Shown piece by piece: positions 38,301-49,717 of a stretch of 64,000 nt of DNA. Source of the stretch: Nansenia antarctica. Taxonomy: Eukaryota; Chordata; Actinopteri; Argentiniformes; Microstomatidae. The DNA is taken from positions 35,744,931 through 35,808,930 of the forward strand of contig OZ022348.1 of the NCBI GenBank assembly GCA_963989245.1, read 5' to 3'. Position 1 is the stretch's first letter, and every line of letters begins with the position of its first letter. The translations under genes and the position numbers were made by a program. The notes beneath the pieces were generated by a model. That model did not search any database, had not been told where the DNA came from, and saw nothing but the letters and a program-made list of their open reading frames with translations.

Positions 38301-40497
38301 ATGCAAAAAACAGTCCACTCTAAGAACAGGCCGCTTGGACACTTTCAGAACAGCTCTGTTAATGACTGAAAACAGCTCTCGAAGAGATTGTCAAAAGAGA
38401 CTCTGAAAACGAAACGTTGATCACTTTTGAGCAAAAGGCTGCACACACGCAATTCAAGTTGCTCTGATTGTCATTTAGAGTTACATTATAGGATTATTCA
38501 ACAACAAGTCAAAATGTGCTCGTGAAAGGCAGAAAACAACACTTTGATAGTTTGATATAACTTGAGAACGAATGCAAAAAACAGTCCACTCTAAGAACAG
38601 GCCGCTTGGACACTTTCAGAACAGCTCTGTTAATGACTGAAAACAGCTCTCGAAGAGATTGTCAAAAGAGACTCTGAAAACGAAACGTTGATTACTTTTG
38701 AGCAAAAGGCTGCACACACGCAATTCAAGTTGCTCTGATTGTCATTTAGAGTAACATTATAGGATTATTCAACAACAAGTCAAAATGTGCTCGTGAAAGG
38801 CAGAAAACAACACTTTGATAGTTTGATATAACTTGAGAACGAATGCAAAAAACAGTCCACTCTCAGAACAGGCCGCTTGGACACTTTCAGAACAGCTCTG
38901 TTAATGACTGAAAACAGCTCTCGAAGAGATTGTCAAAAGAGACTCCGAAAACGAAACGTTGATCACTTTTGAGCAAAAGGCTGCACACACGCAATTCAAG
39001 TTGCTCTGATTGTCATTTAGAGTTACATTATAGGATTATTCAACAACAAGTCAAAATGTGCTCGTGAAAGGCAGAAAACAACACTTTGATAGTTTGATAT
39101 AACTTGAGAACGAATGCAAAAAACAGTCCACTCTCAGAACAGGCCGCTTGGACACTTTCAGAACAGCTCTGTTAATGACTGAAAACAGCTCTCGAAGAGA
39201 TTGTCAAAAGAGACTCCGAAAACGAAACGTTGATCACTTTTGAGCAAAAGGCTGCACACACGCAATTCAAGTTGCTCTGATTGTCATTTAGAGTTACATT
39301 ATAGGATTATTCAACAACAAGTCAAAATGTGCTCGTGAAAGGCAGAAAACAACACTTTGATAGTTTGATATAACTTGAGAACGAATGCAAAAAACAGTCC
39401 ACTCTAAGAACAGGCCGCTTGGACACTTTCAGAACAGCTCTGTTAATGACTGAAAACAGCTCTCGAAGAGATTGTCAAAAGAGACTCTGAAAACGAAACG
39501 TTGATCACTTTTGAGCAAAAGGCTGCACACACGCAATTCAAGTTGCTCTGATTGTCATTTAGAGTTACATTATAGGATTATTCAACAACAAGTCAAAATG
39601 TGCTCGTGAAAGGCAGAAAACAACACTTTGATAGTTTGATATAACTTGAGAACGAATGCAAAAAACAGTCCACTCTCAGAACAGGCCGCTTGGACACTTT
39701 CAGAACAGCTCTGTTAATGACTGAAAACAGCTCTCGAAGAGATTGTCAAAAGAGACTCCGAAAACGAAACGTTGATCACTTTTGAGCAAAAGGCTGCACA
39801 CACGCAATTCAAGTTGCTCTGATTGTCATTTAGAGTTACATTATAGGATTATTCAACAACAAGTCAAAATGTGCTCGTGAAAGGCAGAAAACAACACTTT
39901 GATAGTTTGATATAACTTGAGAACGAAGGCAAAAAACAGTCCACTCTAAGAACAAGCCGCTTGGACACTTTCAGAACAGCTCTGTTAATGACTGAAAACA
40001 GCTCTCGAAGAGATTGTCAAAAGAGACTCTGAAAACGAAACGTTGATCACTTTTGAGCAAAAGGCTGCACACACGCAATTCAAGTTGCTCTGATTGTCAT
40101 TTAGAGTTACATTATAGGATTATTCAACAACAAGTCAAAATGTGCTCGTGAAAGGCAGAAAACAACACTTTGATAGTTTGATATAACTTGAGAACGAATG
40201 CAAAAAACAGTCCACTCTCAGAACAGGCCGCTTGGACACTTTCAGAACAGCTCTGTTAATGACTGAAAACAGCTCTCGAAGAGATTGTCAAAAGAGACTC
40301 CGAAAACGAAACGTTGATCACTTTTGAGCAAAAGGCTGCACACACGCAATTCAAGTTGCTCTGATTGTCATTTAGAGTTACATTATAGGATTATTCAACA
40401 ACAAGTCAAAATGTGCTCGTGAAAGGCAGAAAACAACACTTTGATAGTTTGATATAACTTGAGAACGAATGCAAAAAACAGTCCACTCTAAGAACAG
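33994..40497. repeat. 3,252-bp (12-monomer) tandem duplication in the core
   Basis: Offset 3,252 bp. Rare variants pair up: T195 at 34225 and 37477, AATGGC at 34300 and 37552, GAGGACG at 34502 and 37754, and E markers at 36676 and 39928. The left breakpoint lies between 33993 and 34225, and the matching junction between 37245 and 37477. The coordinates given take the leftmost option. One substitution, C-to-A at 34383, is present only in the first copy. Confidence 0.85.
35388..38639. repeat. HOR unit 8: 12-mer (3,252 bp)
   Basis: Order A-B-C-D-E-D-C-D-C-D-C-H: the standard unit with two extra D-C dimers before H. The D monomers at 37285 and 37827 have T195 (ATAATTTG). The extra dimers match those at the end of unit 7 and come from the 3,252-bp duplication. 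Confidence 0.88.
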
Positions 40498-40807
40498 GCC
40501 GCTTGGACACTTTCAGAACAGCTCTGTTAATGACTGAAAACAGCTCTCGAAGAGATTGTCAAAAGAGACTCTGAAAACGAAACGTTGATCACTTTTGAGC
40601 AAAAGGCTGCACACACGCAATTCAAGTTGCTCTGATTGTCATTTAGAGTTACATTATAGGATTATTCAACAACAAGTCAAAATGTGCTCGTGAAAGGCAG
40701 AAAACAACACTTTGATAGTTTGATATAACTTGAGAACGAATGCAAAAAACAGTCCACTCTAAGAACAGGCCGCTTGGACACTTTCAGAACAGCTCTGTTA
40801 ATGACTG
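38640..40807. repeat. HOR unit 9: standard 8-mer, 2,168 bp
   Basis: Order A-B-C-D-E-D-C-H, with the E marker at 39928. No T31 in A. It overlaps the second copy of the 3,252-bp duplication for most of its length. Confidence 0.9.
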
Positions 40808-42975
40808 AAAACAGCTCTCGAAGAGATTGTCAAAAGATACTCTGAAAACGAAACGTTGATTACTTTTGAGCAAAAGGCTGCACACACGCAATTCAAGTTG
40901 CTCTGATTGTCATTTAGAGTAACATTATAGGATTATTCAACAACAAGTCAAAATGTGCTCGTGAAAGGCAGAAAACAACACTTTGATAGTTTGATATAAC
41001 TTGAGAACGAATGCAAAAAACAGTCCACTCTCAGAACAGGCCGCTTGGACACTTTCAGAACAGCTCTGTTAATGACTGAAAACAGCTCTCGAAGAGATTG
41101 TCAAAAGAGACTCCGAAAACGAAACGTTGATCACTTTTGAGCAAAAGGCTGCACACACGCAATTCAAGTTGCTCTGATTGTCATTTAGAGTTACATTATA
41201 GGATTATTCAACAACAAGTCAAAATGTGCTCGTGAAAGGCAGAAAACAACACTTTGATAGTTTGATATAACTTGAGAACGAATGCAAAAAACAGTCCACT
41301 CTCAGAACAGGCCGCTTGGACACTTTCAGAACAGCTCTGTTAATGACTGAAAACAGCTCTCGAAGAGATTGTCAAAAGAGACTCCGAAAACGAAACGTTG
41401 ATCACTTTTGAGCAAAAGGCTGCACACACGCAATTCAAGTTGCTCTGATTGTCATTTAGAGTTACATTATAGGATTATTCAACAACAAGTCAAAATGTGC
41501 TCGTGAAAGGCAGAAAACAACACTTTGATAGTTTGATATAACTTGAGAACGAATGCAAAAAACAGTCCACTCTAAGAACAGGCCGCTTGGACACTTTCAG
41601 AACAGCTCTGTTAATGACTGAAAACAGCTCTCGAAGAGATTGTCAAAAGAGACTCTGAAAACGAAACGTTGATCACTTTTGAGCAAAAGGCTGCACACAC
41701 GCAATTCAAGTTGCTCTGATTGTCATTTAGAGTTACATTATAGGATTATTCAACAACAAGTCAAAATGTGCTCGTGAAAGGCAGAAAACAACACTTTGAT
41801 AGTTTGATATAACTTGAGAACGAATGCAAAAAACAGTCCACTCTCAGAACAGGCCGCTTGGACACTTTCAGAACAGCTCTGTTAATGACTGAAAACAGCT
41901 CTCGAAGAGATTGTCAAAAGAGACTCCGAAAACGAAACCTTGATCACTTTTGAGCAAAAGGCTGCACACACGCAATTCAAGTTGCTCTGATTGTCATTTA
42001 GAGTTACATTATAGGATTATTCAACAACAAGTCAAAATGTGCTCGTGAAAGGCAGAAAACAACACTTTGATAGTTTGATATAACTTGAGAACGAAGGCAA
42101 AAAACAGTCCACTCTAAGAACAAGCTGCTTGGACACTTTCAGAACAACTCTGTTAATGACTGAAAACAGCTCTCGAAGAGATTGTCAAAAGAGACTCTGA
42201 AAACGAAACGTTGATCACTTTTGAGCAAAAGGCTGCACACACGCAATTCAAGTTGCTCTGATTGTCATTTAGAGTTACATTATAGGATTATTCAACAACA
42301 AGTCAAAATGTGCTCGTGAAAGGCAGAAAACAACACTTTGATAGTTTGATATAACTTGAGAACGAATGCAAAAAACAGTCCACTCTCAGAACAGGCCGCT
42401 TGGACACTTTCAGAACAGCTCTGTTAATGACGGAAAACAGCTCTCGAAGAGATTGTCAAAAGAGACTCCGAAAACGAAACGTTGATCACTTTTGAGCAAA
42501 AGGCTGCACACACGCAATTCAAGTTGCTCTGATTGTCATTTAGAGTTACATTATAGGATTATTCAACAACAAGTCAAAATGTGCTCGTGAAAGGCAGAAA
42601 ACAACACTTTGATAGTTTGATATAACTTGAGAACGAATGCAAAAAACAGTCCACTCTAAGAACAGGCCGCTTGGACACTTTCAGAACAGCTCTGTTAATG
42701 ACTGAAAACAGCTCTCGAAGAGATTGTCAAAAGAGACTCTGAAAACGAAACGTTGATCACTTTTGAGCAAAAGGCTGCACACACGCAATTCAAGTTGCTC
42801 TGATTGTCATTTAGAGTTACATTATAGGATTATTCAACAACAAGTCAAAATGTGCTCGTGAAAGGCAGAAAACAACACTTTGATAGTTTGATATAACTTG
42901 AGAACGAATGCAAAAAACAGTCCACTCTAAGAACAGGCCGCTTGGACACTTTCAGAACAGCTCTGTTAATGACTG
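40808..42975. repeat. HOR unit 10: standard 8-mer with T31/C48/T235 haplotype
   Basis: Order A-B-C-D-E-D-C-H. T31 at 40838, C48 at 41939 and T235 at 42126 repeat the haplotype of the units at 23464 and 31052. Private changes are AGAACAACTC in the E monomer and ATGACGG (near 42431) in the second D. Confidence 0.9.
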
Positions 42976-43517
42976 AAAACAGCTCTCGAAGAGATTGTCA
43001 AAAGAGACTCTGAAAACGAAACGTTGATTACTTTTGAGCAAAAGGCTGCACACACGCAATTCAAGTTGCTCTGATTGTCATTTAGAGTAACATTATAGGA
43101 TTATTCAACAACAAGTCAAAATGTGCTCGTGAAAGGCAGAAAACAACACTTTGATAGTTTGATATAACTTGAGAACGAATGCAAAAAACAGTCCACTCTC
43201 AGAACAGGCCGCTTGGACACTTTCAGAACAGCTCTGTTAATGACTGAAAACAGCTCTCGAAGAGATTGTCAAAAGAGACTCCGAAAACGAAACGTTGATC
43301 ACTTTTGAGCAAAAGGCTGCACACACGCAATTCAAGTTGCTCTGATTGTCATTTAGAGTTACATTATAGGATTATTCAACAACAAGTCAAAATGTGCTCG
43401 TGAAAGGCAGAAAACAACACTTTGATAGTTTGATATAACTTGAGAACGAATGCAAAAAACAGTCCACTCTCAGAACAGGCCGCTTGGACACTTTCAGAAC
43501 AGCTCTGTTAATGACTG

Positions 43518-43787
43518 AAAACAGCTCTCGAAGAGATTGTCAAAGAGACTCCGAAAACGAAACGTTGATCACTTTTGAGCAAAAGGCTGCACACACGCAA
43601 TTCAAGTTGCTCTGATTGTCATTTAGAGTTACATTATAGGATTATTCAACAACAAGTCAAAATGTGCTCGTGAAAGGCAGAAAACAACACTTTGATAGTT
43701 TGATATAACTTGAGAACGAATGCAAAAAACAGTCCACTCTAAGAACAGGCCGCTTGGACACTTTCAGAACAGCTCTGTTAATGACTG
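43518..43787. repeat. C-type monomer with 1-bp deletion (270 bp)
   Basis: GTCAAAAGAGAC is shortened to GTCAAAGAGAC, a slippage loss in the A4 run at about 43542. It is the only 270-bp monomer in the window. Confidence 0.93.
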
Positions 43788-44058
43788 AAAACAGCTCTCG
43801 AAGAGATTGTCAAAAGAGACTCTGAAAACGAAACGTTGATCACTTTTGAGCAAAAGGCTGCACACACGCAATTCAAGTTGCTCTGATTGTCATTTAGAGT
43901 TACATTATAGGATTATTCAACAACAAGTCAAAATGTGCTCGTGAAAGGCAGAAAACACAACTTTGATAGTTTGATATAACTTGAGAACGAATGCAAAAAA
44001 CAGTCCACTCTCAGAACAGGCCGCTTGGACACTTTCAGAACAGCTCTGTTAATGACTG

Positions 44059-44330
44059 AAAACAGCTCTCGAAGAGATTGTCAAAAGAGACTCCGAAAAC
44101 GAAACGTTGATCACTTTTGAGCAAAAGGCTGCACACACGCAATTCAAGTTGCTCTGATTGTCATTTAGAGTTACATTATAGGATTATTCAACAACAAGTC
44201 AAAATGTGCTCGTGAAAGGCAGAAAACAACACTTTGATAGTTTGATATAACTTGAGAACGAATGCAAAAAACAGTCCACTCTCAGAACAGGCCGCTTGGA
44301 CACTTTCAGAACAGCTCTGTATAATGACTG
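44059..44330. repeat. B-type monomer with 1-bp insertion (272 bp)
   Basis: CTGTTAATGACTG reads CTGTATAATGACTG at about 44321. On the minus strand this shifts the frame around a TAA and opens a chance reading frame (44199-44414) with no support as a gene. Confidence 0.93.
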
Positions 44331-46498
44331 AAAACAGCTCTCGAAGAGATTGTCAAAAGAGACTCCGAAAACGAAACGTTGATCACTTTTGAGCAAAAGG
44401 CTGCACACACGCAATTCAAGTTGCTCTGATTGTCATTTAGAGTTACATTATAGGATTATTCAACAACAAGTCAAAATGTGCTCGTGAAAGGCAGAAAACA
44501 ACACTTTGATAGTTTGATATAACTTGAGAACGAATGCAAAAAACAGTCCACTCTAAGAACAGGCCGCTTGGACACTTTCAGAACAGCTCTGTTAATGACT
44601 GAAAACAGCTCTCGAAGAGATTGTCAAAAGAGACTCTGAAAACGAAACGTTGATCACTTTTGAGCAAAAGGCTGCACACACGCAATTCAAGTTGCTCTGA
44701 TTGTCATTTAGAGTTACATTATAGGATTATTCAACAACAAGTCAAAATGTGCTCGTGAAAGGCAGAAAACACCACTTTGATAGTTTGATATAACTTGAGA
44801 ACGAATGCAAAAAACAGTCCACTCTCAGAACAGGCCGCTTGGACACTTTCAGAACAGCTCTGTTAATGACTGAAAACAGCTCTCGAAGAGATTGTCAAAA
44901 GAGACTCCGAAAACGAAACGTTGATCACTTTTGAGCAAAAGGCTGCACACACGCAATTCAAGTTGCTCTGATTGTCATTTAGAGTTACATTATAGGATTA
45001 TTCAACAACAAGTCAAAATGTGCTCGTGAAAGGCAGAAAACAACACTTTGATAGTTTGATATAACTTGAGAACGAAGGCAAAAAACAGTCCACTCTAAGA
45101 ACAAGCCGCTTGGACACTTTCAGAACAGCTCTGTTAATGACTGAAAACAGCTCTCAAAGAGATTGTCAAAAGAGACTCCGAAAACGAAACGTTGATCACT
45201 TTTGAGCAAAAGGCTGCACACACGCAATTCAAGTTGCTCTGATTGTCATTTAGAGTTACATTATAGGATTATTCAACAACAAGTCAAAATGTGCTCGTGA
45301 AAGGCAGAAAACAACACTTTGATAGTTTGATATAACTTGAGAACGAATGCAAAAAACAGTCCACTCTAAGAACAGGCCGCTTGGACACTTTCAGAACAGC
45401 TCTGTTAATGACTGAAAACAGCTCTCGAAGAGATTGTCAAAAGAGACTCTGAAAACGAAACGTTGATCACTTTTGAGCAAAAGGCTGCACACACGCAATT
45501 CAAGTTGCTCTGATTGTCATTTAGAGTTACATTATAGGATTATTCAACAACAAGTCAAAATGTGCTCGTGAAAGGCAGAAAACAACACTTTGATAGTTTG
45601 ATATAATTTGAGAACGAATGCAAAAAACAGTCCACTCTCAGAACAGGCCGCTTGGACACTTTCAGAACAGCTCTGTTAATGACTGAAAACAGCTCTCGAA
45701 GAGATTGTCAAAAGAGACTCCGAAAACGAAACGTTGATCACTTTTGAGCAAAAGGCTGCACACACGCAATTCAAGTTGCTCTGATTGTCATTTAGAGTTA
45801 CATTATAGGATTATTCAACAACAAGTCAAAATGTGCTCGTGAAAGGCAGAAAACAACACTTTGATAGTTTGATATAACTTGAGAACGAATGCAAAAAACA
45901 GTCCACTCTCAGAACAGGCCGCTTGGACACTTTCAGAACAGCTCTGTTAATGACTGAAAACAGCTCTCGAAGAGATTGTCAAAAGAGACTCCGAAAACGA
46001 AACGTTGATCACTTTTGAGCAAAAGGCTGCACACACGCAATTCAAGTTGCTCTGATTGTCATTTAGAGTTACATTATAGGATTATTCAACAACAAGTCAA
46101 AATGTGCTCGTGAAAGGCAGAAAACAACACTTTGATAGTTTGATATAACTTGAGAACGAATGCAAAAAACAGTCCACTCTCAGAACAGGCCGCTTGGACA
46201 CTTTCAGAACAGCTCTGTTAATGACTGAAAACAGCTCTCGAAGAGATTGTCAAAAGAGACTCCGAAAACGAAACGTTGATCACTTTTGAGCAAAAGGCTG
46301 CACACACGCAATTCAAGTTGCTCTGATTGTCATTTAGAGTTACATTATAGGATTATTCAACAACAAGTCAAAATGTGCTCGTGAAAGGCAGAAAACAACA
46401 CTTTGATAGTTTGATATAACTTGAGAACGAATGCAAAAAACAGTCTACTCTAAGAACAGGCCGCTTGGACACTTTCAGAACAGCTCTGTTAATGACTG

Positions 46499-46758
46499 AA
46501 AACAGCTCTCGAAGAGATTGTCAAAAGAGACTCCGAAAACGAAACGTTGATCACTTTTGAGCAAAAGGCTGCACACACGCAATTCAAGTTGCTCTGATTG
46601 TCATTTAGAGTTACATTATAGGAGCATTCAGCAACAAGTCAAAATGTGCTCCAGAAAAGCAGAAAACAACACTGATAGAACTTGAGAACGAATGCAAAAA
46701 CAGTCCACTCTCAGAACAGGCCGCTTGGACACTTTCAGAACAGCTCTGTTAATGACTG
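46499..46758. repeat. Short-class monomer at the core/right flank boundary (260 bp)
   Basis: First short monomer after the core. The follower has T36, T54, T87 and A114, the same haplotype as after the left-flank short monomers at 2416, 11313 and 12386. It marks the right limit of the core. Confidence 0.95.
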
Positions 46759-47571
46759 AAAACAGCTCTCGAAGAGATTGTCAAAAGAGACTCTGAAAAC
46801 GAAACGTTGATTACTTTTGAGCAAAAGGCTGCACACACGCAATTTAAGTTGCTCTGATTGTCATTTAGAGTAACATTATAGGATTATTCAACAACAAGTC
46901 AAAATGTGCTCGTGAAAGGCAGAAAACAACACTTTGATAGTTTGATATAACTTGAGAACGAATGCAAAAAACAGTCCACTCTAAGAACAGGCCGCTTGGA
47001 CACTTTCAGAACAGCTCTGTTAATGACTGAAAACAGCTCTCGAAGAGATTGTCAAAAGAGACTCCGAAAACGAAACGTTGATCACTTTTGAGCAAAAGGC
47101 TGCACACACGCAATTCAAGTTGCTCTGATTGTCATTTAGAGTAACATTATAGGATTATTCAACAACAAGTCAAAATGTGCTCGTGAAAGGCAGAAAACAA
47201 CACTTTGATAGTTTGATATAACTTGAGAACGAATGCAAAAAACAGTCCACTCTAAGAACAGGCCGCTTGGACACTTTCAGAACAGCTCTGTTAATGACTG
47301 AAAACAGCTCTCGAAGAGATTGTCAAAAGAGACTCCGAAAACGAAACGTTGATCACTTTTGAGCAAAAGGCTGCACACACGCAATTCAAGTTGCTCTGAT
47401 TGTCATTTAGAGTTACATTATAGGATTATTCAACAACAAGTCAAAATGTGCTCGTGAAAGGCAGAAAACAACACTTTGATAGTTTGATATAACTTGAGAA
47501 CGAATCCAAAAAACAGTCCACTCTCAGAACAGGCCGCTTGGACACTTTCAGAACAGCTCTGTGAATGACTG

Positions 47572-47831
47572 AAAACAGCTCTCGAAGAGATTGTCAAAAG
47601 AGACTCCGAAAACGAAACGTTGATCACTTTTGAGCAAAAGGCTGCACACACGCAATTCAAGTTGCTCTGATTGTCATTTAGAGTTACATTATAGGAGCAT
47701 TCAGCAACAAGTCAAAATGTGCTCCAGAAAAGCAGAAAACAACACTGATAGAACTTGAGAACGAATGCAAAAACAGTCCACTCTCAGAACAGGCCGCTTG
47801 GACACTTTCAGAACAGCTCTGTTAATGACTG
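47572..47831. repeat. Short-class monomer (260 bp)
   Basis: Standard short-class copy. The monomer before it (47301) has private changes CGAATCCAAA near 47505 and CTGTGAATG near 47563. Confidence 0.94.
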
Positions 47832-49457
47832 AAAACAGCTCTCGAAGAGATTGTCAAAAGAGACTCTGAAAACGAAACGTTGATTACTTTTGAGCAAAAG
47901 GCTGCACACACGCAATTCAAGTTGCTCTGATTGTCATTTAGAGTAACATTATAGGATTATTCAACAACAAGTCAAAATGTGCTCGTGAAAGGCAGAAAAC
48001 AACACTTTGATAGTTTGATATAACTTGAGAACGAATGCAAAAAACAGTCCACTCTAAGAACAGGCCGCTTGGACACTTTCAGAACAGCTCTGTTAATGAC
48101 TGAAAACAGCTCTCGAAGAGATTGTCAAAAGAGACTCCGAAAACGAAACGTTGATCACTTTTGAGCAAAAGGCTGCACACACGCAATTCAAGTTGCTCTG
48201 ATTGTCATTTAGAGTAACATTATAGGATTATTCAACAACAAGTCAAAATGTGCTTGTGAAAGGCAGAAAACAACACTTTGATAGTTTGATATAACTTGAG
48301 AACGAATGCAAAAAACAGTCCACTCTAAGAACAGGCCGCTTGGACACTTTCAGAACAGCTCTGTTAATGACTGAAAACAGCTCTCGAAGAGATTGTCAAA
48401 AGAGACTCCGAAAACGAAACGTTGATCACTTTTGAGCAAAAGGCTGCACACACGCAATTCAAGTTGCTCTGATTGTCATTTAGAGTTACATTATAGGATT
48501 ATTCAACAACAAGTCAAAATGTGCTCGTGAAAGGCAGAAAACAACACTTTGATAGTTTGATATAACTTGAGAACGAATGCAAAAAACAGTCCACTCTAAG
48601 AACAGGCCGCTTGGACACTTTCAGAACAGCTCTGTTAATGACTGAAAACAGCTCTCGAAGAGATTGTCAAAAGAGACTCTGAAAACGAAACGTTGATCAC
48701 TTTTGAGCAAAAGGCTGCACACACGCAATTCAAGTTGCTCTGATTGTCATTTAGAGTTACATTATAGGATTATTCAACAACAAGTCAAAATGTGCTCGTG
48801 AAAGGCAGAAAACAACACTTTGATAGTTTGATATAACTTGAGAACGAATGCAAAAAACAGTCCACTCTAAGAACAGGTCGCTTGGACACTTTCAGAACAG
48901 CTCTGTTAATGACTGAAAACAGCTCTCGAAGAGATTGTCAAAAGAGACTCCGAAAACGAAACGTTGATCACTTTTGAGCAAAAGGCTGCACACACGCAAT
49001 TCAAGTTGCTCTGATTGTCATTTAGAGTTACATTATAGGATTATTCAACAACAAGTCAAAATGTGCTCGTGAAAGGCAGAAAACAACACTTTGATAGTTT
49101 GATATAACTTGAGAACGAATGCAAAAAACAGTCCACTCTCAGAACAGGCCGCTTGGACACTTTCTGAACAGCTCTGTTAATGACTGAAAACAGCTCTCGA
49201 AGAGATTGTCAAAAGAGACTCCGAAAACGAAACGTTGATCACTTTTGAGCAAAAGGCTGCACACACGCAATTCAAGTTGCTCTGATTGTCATTTAGAGTT
49301 ACATTATAGGATTATTCAACAACAAGTCAAAATGTGCTCGTGAAAGGCAGAAAACAACACTTTGATAGTTTGATATAACTTGAGAACGAATGCAAAAAAC
49401 AGTCCACTCTAAGAACAGGCCGCTTGGACACTTTCAGAACAGCTCTGTTAATGACTG

Positions 49458-49717
49458 AAAACAGCTCTCGAAGAGATTGTCAAAAGAGACTCCGAAAACG
49501 AAACGTTGATCACTTTTGTGCAAAAGGCTGCACACACGCAATTCAAGTTGCTCTGATTGTCATTTAGAGTTACATTATAGGAGCATTCAGCAACAAGTCA
49601 AAATGTGCTCCAGAAAAGCAGAAAACAACACTGATAGAACTTGAGAACGAATGCAAAAACAGTCCACTCTCAGAACAGGCCGCTTGGACACTTTCAGAAC
49701 AGCTCTGTTAATGACTG
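49458..49717. repeat. Short-class monomer (260 bp), T62 variant
   Basis: TTTTGTG at 49519. First of four T62 short monomers in the right flank, all related by the 1,615- and 6,718-bp duplications. The T62 short monomers of the left flank (1085, 4028) carry the same marker. Confidence 0.95.

Larger units (their letters stand above)
15063..46498. repeat. Core domain: homogeneous higher-order repeat, no short monomers
   Basis: Exactly 116 monomers span 31,436 bp (116 x 271), with one -1 and one +1 indel cancelling. The short subfamily, present in about one monomer in five on both sides, is completely absent. Monomer types defined by positions 36/54/114/225 follow the order A-B-C-D-E-D-C-H, which repeats every 2,168 bp. 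The E marker (G205 with A232) is found at 18248, 20416, 22584, 24752, 26649, 30172, 32340, 33966, 36676, 39928, 42096 and 45077. The spacings are 8, 8, 8, 7, 13, 8, 6, 10, 12, 8 and 11 monomers. I infer a younger expansion unit homogenised by unequal crossing-over or amplification. Confidence 0.92.
42976..46498. repeat. Degraded HOR edge of the core, 13 monomers
   Basis: Order A-B-C-D-B-C-D-E-C-D-B-B-C, with no closing H. It holds both single-base indels of the core: a -1 in the monomer at 43518 (TCAAAGAGAC) and a +1 in the one at 44059 (CTGTATAATG). It also has AAAACACAAC near 43957, AAAACACCAC in the D monomer at 44602, G-to-A at 45156 (CpG loss) and C-to-T near 46446. The rise in private variants and loss of order fit an array edge that is homogenised less often. 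Confidence 0.85.

Noticed and set aside
44199..44414. Minus-strand open frame of 71 codons
   Set aside because: It lies wholly inside satellite monomers. It stays open only because the +1 insertion near 44321 shifts the frame past the TAA that other copies have. It has no recognisable domain and no counterpart in neighbouring monomers.
47430..47660. Minus-strand open frame of 76 codons
   Set aside because: It exists because a T-to-G change near 47563 turns the usual TAA into TCA. It is a chance frame in satellite DNA, with low-complexity Ser/Cys/Phe-rich translation and no conservation between copies.
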